Assembly (NCBI GenBank): GCA_014621425.1
Contig: JAANBB010000011.1
Coordinates: 62,001-126,000, forward strand
Length of the DNA stretch: 64,000 nucleotides
Reading direction: 5' to 3'
Origin: Cylindrodendrum hubeiense
Lineage: Eukaryota; Ascomycota; Sordariomycetes; Hypocreales; Nectriaceae
Part shown: piece by piece, positions 56,067 through 64,000 of the stretch
How the letters are laid out: each line of letters starts with the position of its first letter
Numbering within the stretch: position 1 is the first letter of the stretch
Program-made: the position numbers and the translations under genes
Notes under the pieces: generated by a model
Databases searched by the model: none
Seen by the model: the letters and a program-made list of their open reading frames with translations, nothing else
What the model was told of the DNA's origin: nothing

Positions 56067-59000
56067 CTTGGAATTGGTTCAGAGTCTGATTAAATTACAC
56101 CTTCATGAGTGAGAGCAAACCGTGGGTTGGCACCATTCATATAAATGTCAAGGCTCGGATCTCCAGGGTCCTGCCTGCGCCTGCAGTGAGCTTAGTATGC
56201 AGCTTTGATCCATGTGGAGTGACCAATAGCCGCAGGACTTCGCATTTCTAATCGATGTCGCGATCGAATCCCGCGCTCATCCCACTCATCCATACCTTAT
56301 CACGATCTTTGTTTGGCTTAAACCCGCATGCGGGGTTATCTCCAGCATTTCATAATTTACTGTCAAATTACGCCATAATGTCGCAATAGCGTGGTTCACT
56401 TAATGTAGTGCCTTTAATTTTCCGACCCTTTTAAATGCATGTCGCACTACTGCTTGATGTTTCTGGACGCTATGCATATAGACTTCACCCGGAAATCCTA
56501 TGAATTTGTTGGATCGTGTACGGTACATTCGATCAAGTGGTCTTAGTGTTCAATAGAGTGTGGATTCAAAGCTGATGATTGTATTGATGCTTGAGGGCCT
56601 CGAGCCCCTCTTTTCTATGAGGGGTTTTTATCTCAATCTCACGCCCCCTCTGACTAAGACTAGGATATCGATATATCAAGGAGTTGCAGAAATCCGATTC
56701 CAATCTAACAGAATTAGTAAGTACTTGGGCAATGAGGGGCATCTGATTAATTGTAGCCTAAGGTTGGACGCTTCGAGGCATATCACAATAGTTGTAGAGA
56801 TTGAACGCGGGTAGCACGGAAATATAGTTGCCGAACATAGTTCTTTCGCCTACGAAACGCCTTTGTCGCACTACCGCTAGTGCAATTGTAAACACCAGTT
56901 TGTCCGGAATTCATTCTTTCTCAATCGATATCTTGTATTGACTCTACACTTTCCAAACTCCTATCATGTTTGAATGTTACATATACTTACAAGGCTCAGA
57001 ACTGCTAAGACCTAGAATTAGTATTAGGAAGAGGTAGCATGTGTATAAGCCCAGTATTAGCAGCTGGGCTGGATGATATTTCCAAGCTTCTTGGGTGTGG
57101 TCAAGTACCAACAAAATGTGTATCATCGCAATACAATAATAATATAAAAACTCCGCGTTGTCTGCAGAAATATGCAATAACACAACAGGCCAGTTGTTTC
57201 AAGACTCTCACTTGGAACAACTACTGTATCACCATTTTAACACCAAACCGAACATAGCTCCGGTCCAGGGAAGCGTCCATAATGAACCATCCACAGTTTA
57301 GGCGAAGATCAATTCAGAGACGGGCAAACCTCAGTTATGCTAGATGTTGCAGTAGGTGATCGAAGGGTCAAGGAATCAGGCATATTAACACGAATTGGCT
57401 ACCTGGATTTCTAATCTACCATTACCAGAGGTGATAAGCACCTCTTTTTATGAGACCTGACCCGTTTTGGTCTGAAACCTTCATGTTGTGATAAGCCTAC
57501 CCTACACTTCAGCATTGATCCGACCGTCACAATGCCTGCTATTCCTTTGATGTTTTTTTTTTTAAGAACAAGCATATGTAGAATTATTACCCTGCAGTTC
57601 ATTTTATTTGTGCTGGAAATGTGGCTTGTTCTCTTGGTAACTTGAAAATGTGAGAGACTGCCTTAAAAGGATGTTCAATATTTAGCCCCGCAATCGACAC
57701 ATAAAGCTGCAATTGAGGAAAATCAAGTACACTTCCAAGAAAAGACATTGACACGTACACTCTGAACAAGGCAGCCTACATCTTGTCCAGGAATCAAGTT
57801 CGGCCCGATATTGTATGGGGCTATGAGCCTGAAGCATTATACTCCCCGACATACGATATCCGAGATGATGCCGGTATTGGAGGTCCCATCCCTGCCCTGT
57901 GACGCAGAAGCTCCTGAACAACCCACCCTAGGTTGAAAAGATTTTGGATCACTTCAGTGACTCCAAGGGCATTGGTATCCAATTACACGAACGTGACGGT
58001 AGCCCTGTGGCGGATACCTTCCAGATCCACGACATGGTACACTGGAACATTCCCAGGGCAGTTATAAAGATCAAAGATGACGATTTCAGTAATGGAAGCA
58101 TGTGCCTCTGGATTCGAATATCATAGATCAATAATTCTCGTGTCTTGAATGTGTGAAAGGAGTATGGTGACTCACGAGCGTCCACACCACTTGTCGAATC
58201 GCTTCAGGTGAAGGGAATCACACATAGTTATGACGAGTTAGGCTTCTACGAAGGGAGAATTGCTTTACAATAGACGATATGAGGTTTCAAGCATCGGTGC
58301 TTTCTCTGTGTTGCAGAGGCAGTATATGGTTCGGATATCTGTGAGCACGAATCAAATGCCTTTCATGGTGGAAGAAGACTTCAGGCGCGAGAACGATTGT
58401 ATCAAGCAAAGCCAGGCGCATTTGCCAATCTCTTTGTGATACATATGATAATGAGAGACACAAGGGTCTGCCTCATCGGGCGCTTGTTAGGAACAGATTG
58501 CGCTTCCGGCAGCTCCATTTAGTTAATTTTTAACTTTTGTAAATACGCCGGGGTGGATGGAGAATTCAGTCCCACAAGTACATAGCGTACGGAATAAGGG
58601 GACAAGAGATTGTCAAGGTAGATGCTATCGGCTATTGAGATGAAATGATATTGTAAAATATGTGATTCAATATTCACGCCACACGTCGGTGACCCAATCA
58701 CCTTATCGTCACAGAGGTCCAGAGCAAATTTATTAGCACTCCATCCACGCAATTTCAACGGATTTACTTGCTGTGAATCAATGGTTTGGATAATGAGATC
58801 TTTCAGACGGAGGGTGTTATCTCTTGTTAGGGATGTCCCTACAGCGGATTAACGGGGCTGGAGTTTTGACTGAGTGTCGAATGATATGGATGGTGAAATA
58901 TTGGTCCAATGTTATCGCATCTCCGCCAATGGAGCCAAGCTCCTTGCTTAAGCAGTGGTCAGGTGAGGCCATGCGTCCGTGTCAGATCTAGGGGTGAGGA

Positions 59001-60597
59001 TCTGGTAATGAAACTTCTTAATTTATGTCTAATTGAGGGTCTAAGGGCGGGTACTTTATAGCTGAAAACTACGGCCATTGCCGCTGGAGGCTCCCTTCGG
59101 AGGCTGCCGGGCTGTGGGGTCGATCTCCGTGATCCCCATCCGATCCTACCGATCCCAGGCCAGGAGGTAAGGGGATCTAAGATACCATTATAGATCCATT
59201 ATAGGTAATCAAAGCCTTTGGAATCCGATGTCTTGACATGATTGTCCTCAGATTGTGACAGCCCAAAACGGGTGGCGGCAGCCACCCCGTGGATTGCGGG
59301 TTGTATCTGTCGTGGCGATCGTGGTGTGTGAGATATGCTTTGGCAATCGCAGTGCTTGAAACGTGGTGGAGACTCGGATAAAATAGGGCCGGGGAAGGGC
59401 CTGTATGTTGGAAACTATTTACCCGTGTCATAGACAAACGTGTCAAACGGTGTCTTGTAAATATCTCAAGCCCATGCTGATTATTGTCAACGTGATTAGA
59501 TAAGTCAATATTCACTATCAACTCCATGTAATCAGTGGCTAGATGATATACTAGAACGAAATGTGATTCAATAGTTTAATTCTTCCTGATGTCGAATAAA
59601 TCCCCGCTTCACATAACGTACAATGCATCCTGTTGAACTTTCAAACTATACTCTGCCACATGACCTTCCAGAGGACGGGATCTTCTCACCGAGACACGGG
59701 ACTTACTGAGACATGGATCAACTGAGACACGGCACCTCCCATCACCAGACAATGGATGTGAGGGGACAGCCGGTATAATGGATAGAAAGAGTTGGTAGCA
59801 AATATACTCTACGTTTTACTATCTAGAACCAATGTAAATATCATTTTCTCCCGATTGGAATGAATGCTTTAAATATGAGCCAAATGTATTGAAATTTATC
59901 GCTTCTTCCTATAATACCGATTCCTATAGTCGGTACAGAAGAAATATGTTTCAAACTGAGAGCAGCATCAATAAACAAAGAGGCCCCTTATTGCATACCG
60001 CCGGCCAGCATGAACGAATAAGCGGCAGTAGCAGTAGCAATGTCTGAAGTTTATGCTGTTTCATGGAACATTCACTGGAGACTCACAGGAGACATAGAAC
60101 ACTGAGGACTTAAGGTTTATTCCTGCATCAAGGATGTATACGGTACGAAATATTGGTCCTGGTGGATACGCAGCTGAGGCAGCCATCTGAGTATTACATT
60201 GGTATCATCTGTTAATGTGGGACTGCTCATTTGGAATCCTGTCACAGGCCGCGCGTAATGCAACTTTCCAAAGATACGTTCCTCACGCGTATGTACGACA
60301 TTAAACCCTACCCTTAATATTGGATATGAAATACGGCAGCGTCATATCAACGGGATAATGTCTCGGCGCTATGCAACTCTCGGAATTATCCCATGGGGTT
60401 GGTAGCTGTTTTGAAATTGGAGACAAATTACGCATGTTATAATTTGATTACCTAGGCTACTAACACTGAAGAGTATAAAAATGGCGGATTGTCCTGAAGA
60501 TATGCAAATGGTGGTCAGACTTACAGCCTACTACACAGCAACTTCTCAGATTTAATCCTCTTAGATTTCCTCTTTTGATTATTCTCTATTCGACATA
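56067..60597. other. 4.5-kb stretch without a supported gene
   Basis: Both strands show only short frames without recognisable domains. Local structures include a perfect 7-bp stem AGAGGTG/CACCTCT followed by TTTT at 57427-57449. A second hairpin, CCCCTC/GAGGGG followed by TTTTT, is at about 56607-56633. Three inexact copies of an ACTGAGACACGG-like word occur at 59690-59737. No tRNA was seen. Confidence 0.5.
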
Positions 60598-61290
60598 ATG
60601 AAGGTCTCAATTGCCCTTTTGACAATTCTTTCCACACTGGGATTGGCGACCCCCATTGTGGAAAGGCAAGCAGGACTGAATTGCGTACCTCAAGCGGTTG
60701 CATGTTTGAGTGGCCAGTGCTGCGCAGGGTACTTTTGTTTGGTACGCGTCCACGTTACTGATTCCACTACTCGCAATGTACTAACATATTAACTTCAGCG
60801 AACCGGTTTCAATGTTTACGGTTCTTGTGTTACATTAGACCCTGGCGCTGGCATTAATACTGGCTCCGGCTTTGGCTCAGTCGGAGGTTCTGGCACTGGC
60901 TCAAGTGGAGGTTCTGGTTCGGGCTCAAGCGGAAGCTCTGGTTCGGGCTCAAGCGGAGGCTCTGGTTCGGGCTCCAGTGGAAGCACAGGTTCAGGATCAA
61001 GCGGAAGTTCTGGTTCAGGATCAAGCGGAAGCTCTGGTTCAGGCTCAAATGGAAGTTCTGGTTCGGGCTCGAGCGGAAGCACTGGCTCAGGATCGAGCGG
61101 AAGCTCTGGATCTGGGTCAAGTGGAGGTTCTGGTTCTGGGTCAAGTGGAAGCACTGGCTCTGGATCAAGCGGAGGCTCTGGCTCCGGCACAACCGGAGGT
61201 TCTGGCGCAGGTGGCGATCTTTTAGGCCTCCATCTTGGCTCAGGCGAAAATGGTGGTCTTCTAGACCTCGATGTTGGCTTATACGACTAA
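60598..61290 (+). CDS. secreted protein with cystine-knot-like head and Ser-Gly repeat tail
   Basis: Two exons, join(60598..60741, 60799..61290), give 211 residues; the 57-bp intron has GTACGC, TTAAC and CTTCAG signals. Residues 1-18 are a signal peptide, and a Glu-Arg-Gln site after it may be trimmed. Six cysteines then follow in the pattern C-x6-C-x4-CC-x4-C...C (NCVPQAVACLSGQCCAGYFC, then GSCV after the splice), as in small cystine-knot folds. From about residue 70 to 180 the chain is a GSGSSGSS/T repeat of 8- and 16-residue units. It ends in two LLGL/LLDLDVG-like halves. It is probably exported to the wall or medium, with the repeat as a flexible linker. Function is unknown. Confidence 0.8.
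60868..61205 (+). repeat. Ser-Gly-coding tandem repeat
   Basis: A 24-bp-type repeat (consensus begins GGTTCTGGTTCGGGCTCAAG) recurs about 14 times within exon 2 of the secreted protein gene. Units differ mostly at third codon positions, so the protein repeat is kept while the DNA has drifted. The opposite strand and the other plus frame are also open across it, giving long false frames (Glu-Pro-Leu and Ala-Gln-Val-rich). Confidence 0.85.
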
Positions 61291-62426
61291 GGGGATATTA
61301 GGGTGCTTTAGTCGTTGTATGGAGTTCTCCAATGGAGTTTAAGCTCGGCCGACTAAATCTTAATCGATCCAATCATAAACAAGCAAACTTAGAAGAGCAG
61401 GATGTAATAATCGAATTCTGCCTGCTACGAAGGCCAGATTTAATTGGATTCTGCTTGTAATACAATCACTTCTGTCGGAGATAATTGATATATGTCACGA
61501 TCCAGTCAATCTAGTGGGGTGAGTTTGACATGCATGCTGTTCTCTGGATTGAGAGCATTGGCTTCTCGCAGCACTACAAATGCACCATTCATTACCAGAG
61601 CCTATGAAAAGGAAGCACTATACCAGCTAATATACAGCGCACCTTTTAGCCTTGTCAAATCCTTAGCGATAACATTTCCTGATCTATACAAGAATTTTGG
61701 AAATCATACTTGCTCTTTGCCTTTTCGTTCTGATTCGGCTTTCCATCGGTTGGAGCCGACGTTCAAGACGATCTTCTCGGCGTCTAAGACCTATGCCCGG
61801 CGAACGGTTGATACGCGAGAGATGGAATCGGTGACATCAGTGCTTCTGGGAAGACTTGGTCACTCATACATAGGCGTGTCGCAGAGAGCTTGCTGCATGG
61901 TTAATTGTACTGCAGGCAGTGGATTGTGAGACAAGGTGCATATTGGCTGCATTCACCAGCCAGCCCAAAATTGAACACTCAAGCTCAGCTGCATCACTCT
62001 GGAGGCTGAGATTTTCCAATGCACTCTAGCACAACCAATCAGGCGAAGCAGGTATGAGAGATATAAATATTTTGAATTTCTCCGATATAGACCTTGATTG
62101 GCTTCCTGATATATTTACCAAATAATTAGCCATGGACGAAATCCGACGTGATGTGTTCCATAGGGATCCATGATTTTACACGACGCAGACAGGGACGCTT
62201 TTCTTTCTCGTCACCAAGAATTTTCAAGCTGTACGTCTCTCGTATGCTTCGGAGGGGGGAAGGAGAGGGAAGTGAACAAACATCTGGATCGAAAATAATA
62301 CTAAAATAATAGGCAAGCGTTGTTGAGAACAATCTTCCAAGGCCGATAATTTTGTTGGATCAATAGACACCATCTAGTCATGGACATGGCCGTCTAGCGT
62401 TCCCCCTTGAAGGCGTTATAACACGA
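61291..62426. other. spacer, one unassigned frame
   Basis: A plus-strand frame of 145 codons (61492-61929) starts with ATG but has no recognised domain, signal peptide or splice site, so I leave it uncalled. No repeat or RNA was found. Confidence 0.4.
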
Positions 62427-63324
62427 TCACGGTACCTCGTACAATCCATCAGGGCTTCGAGCAGATTGATGTCTTTGGGGTGAGTGAGGGGTTTGCCCAG
62501 ATTCTAACTCAGTCGACATATAACCAGGGGTGGAGAGCTCGGGAGAATAAAAACCGTGCTGACTTGTCATCTCAGACTTGGCATATGCAGGGTATGAATC
62601 TTGCGGCAATTGGATGGGTTCTATATCCTCTGACAAGGGCGATGTATTGATTTGCTGTGGTTGGGGTGGCGGGTTTTCCGTGTGGTTGGTAGTATCAGTC
62701 TTCTCATTGTTCTGGGTCTTCTTCCAAGCCAAGAAAGCTCTTATGTGTCGTGAGCCCCTCAGACCAATGAAAACCAAGCCGCAGAGGATTAAAAGAGCCC
62801 CTATAGTCGATCCAACCGAGATGCCAGCGACCTGGCCGGTGGAAAGTCCCTCCTTTTCAGGCTCGCTGACATTGAAAGTTTGGCTCAGCGCATCCCATTC
62901 GTCGGAGGTTTGTGCGCCTACTCCGAAGTAGAACACGTAGTCATCGTCGGTTTGTATGACATCGGTAAAATTTTCCAACTGAACTGTCCAGTTGTAGCTC
63001 GTAACCGTAGTATTCTCTATTTCCCTGATTAGCTACATAGGTTCCATGGCCAAGTGCACGCTACAGAAAAGATAATCATGTGGTCCGCCTACCTAATAGA
63101 GGAATGTATCCCCCTCCAGGGAAGGCCATGGCCACGCCGAGTTCAAAGCGAGTAACGTTGTCCGAGACCCATGCAATTTGTATTGGTTGTCCCACCTTGT
63201 ACGTCGGGTTTTGATCGTAACCATAGTACTCGGGCAATTGCGCAGGTAATATGAAGTTGGTCATCGCAAGTGTGCAAGTAAGGAAGGATAGTAGAAAACA
63301 AAGAAGGATTATTAGAGAAGCCAT
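62427..63324 (-). CDS. single-pass membrane protein with extracellular beta domain
   Basis: Two exons, complement(join(62427..63016, 63093..63324)), give 273 residues. The splice (GTAGGC donor, AAATAG acceptor, 76 bp) is the only one that keeps frame and gives GGYIPLLENTTVTSYNW. Residues 1-20 are a signal peptide. About 21-125 form a small secreted domain with PTYKVGQPIQIAWVSDN, the opening of Kre9/Knh1-like and related fungal beta-sandwich domains, plus several N-glycosylation sites (NVT, NTT, NWT, NFT, NVS). One membrane span (AGISVGSTIGALLILCGLVF, about 135-158) follows, then a cytoplasmic tail of about 110 residues rich in Pro, Ser and Gln. The layout is that of fungal surface sensors or adhesion proteins. 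The ligand is unknown. Confidence 0.82.
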
Positions 63325-64000
63325 GGGGAGAGGATGCGGTGGGAGTGAGATGTACCTAAGATTGGAAATAAAGCTGCTTCGAGCTGCTTTTGAAGGTTGA
63401 AGGTGAATTCAACACGTCCAGGAACGCTGCGGGGACGACCAGCTTATCTATTACCGAAGTTCCAAATCAGGCTGGCCATAGGAATATTACGAAACCAACA
63501 TCACCGCTCCCATATCGGGGCTCGCCATGAGCTGCATAGGCAAGATGGTGTAATTGGTTGACTCGGCGCTGTACTTGCAGAGTAAGAACGAATCAGACAT
63601 GGTCCTCGGTGCTTTATGTCGGCCCACCTGCAGCATTCAGAACTTGGTCATTCAGCTGCCGGGTTACGGCTGCTTGAGATAATAAGCGCCAAGCTCCAAT
63701 AAGGATCAAGAGCATGAGCCCGAGGGAATTTGCAAGCAAGCTGTTTTGAAAATGCAGGAAAGAATCGATACGAGCATATTAGTCCAATCATGAGTTCGAG
63801 TATCTGCTAGTACCGGGCCCTTTTTTATAGTTAGGATTCCATGTTTAACTATAGTCGGATTTCATGAATGGAGAACGCTTGATTAAGAAGTAGCTGGAGG
63901 GCTTTCTTTAAGCTCATTAGGAAAATCCCACGCACGTAAGGGGAACAGGGGAGTTACCACTCAAAGATGACCTAGCAGGCTGTGGGACATGGATGGAGGT
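63325..64000. other. window end, no gene seen
   Basis: This is the upstream region of the membrane protein gene. A gene may begin beyond the edge, but nothing inside supports one. Confidence 0.5.

Noticed and set aside
60816..61190. Minus-strand frame of about 124 codons rich in Glu, Pro and Leu
   Set aside because: It is the reverse complement of the Ser-Gly repeat of the secreted protein gene. A repeat unit that is a multiple of three leaves several frames open by necessity.
61492..61929. Plus-strand frame of 145 codons
   Set aside because: It begins with ATG, but no domain, signal peptide or intron signal supports it. It could be a lineage-specific gene, but this cannot be shown here.
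1..64000. CRISPR array, bacterial operon or prophage
   Set aside because: Introns, signal peptides, fungal families and Pol III signals show a eukaryotic nuclear sequence, and no regular repeat-spacer array is present.

Overview
The window reads as nuclear DNA of a filamentous ascomycete (Pezizomycotina, probably Eurotiomycetes). The signs are short GT-AG introns of about 47-105 bp with CTAAC/CTGAC-type branch points, Zn2Cys6 and bZIP regulators, fungal-only membrane families and long AT-neutral intergenic stretches. Exon structures were built by eye from protein continuity, splice motifs and codon phase, so boundaries are good hypotheses and not transcript-proven.

Layout. 0-3.3 kb: a small secreted six-cysteine protein (+) and a four-exon polytopic membrane protein (-). 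4.5-12.6 kb: an amine-utilisation neighbourhood made of a copper amine oxidase ending in the peroxisomal-type signal ARL (-), a divergent APC-family permease (+) and an aldehyde dehydrogenase (+), with GATA-type sites in both promoters. 13-18.4 kb: a Zn2Cys6 regulator (-), a UbiX/Pad1 flavin prenyltransferase (-) and a divergent UbiD/Fdc1 decarboxylase (+), the classic pair for decarboxylating cinnamic or sorbic acid. 18.5-21.2 kb: two broken genes, a fungal membrane protein and an MFS sugar transporter. 21.2-39.8 kb: a gene-poor zone with decayed duplicated blocks around one intact bZIP gene, plus relics of bZIP genes. 39.8-45.3 kb: a LOG-family gene, an initiator tRNA-Met gene interrupted by a spliceosomal-looking intron, and a GH78 rhamnosidase-like gene with a frameshift. 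46.8-56.1 kb: a 1643-residue heme dioxygenase-like/ferredoxin reductase/cytochrome b5 fusion, a Pif1-type mitochondrial helicase and a 2-oxoglutarate/Fe(II) oxygenase. 56.1-60.6 kb: no gene seen. 60.6-63.3 kb: a secreted protein with a cystine-knot-like head and a Ser-Gly repeat tail, and a single-pass membrane protein.

How the genes fit together. Import of an amine or amino acid, oxidative deamination to an aldehyde (with H2O2 and ammonia) and oxidation of the aldehyde to an acid form one coherent pathway. The neighbouring Pad1-Fdc1 pair handles unsaturated aromatic or aliphatic acids: Pad1 makes the prenylated flavin that Fdc1 needs. The regulator between the two groups could serve either. 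The observation most worth a second look is the initiator tRNA-Met gene at 41190-41317, which becomes a perfect 72-nt initiator tRNA only when a 56-bp insert with GTATGT, CTAAC and CAG signals is removed from between positions 26 and 27.
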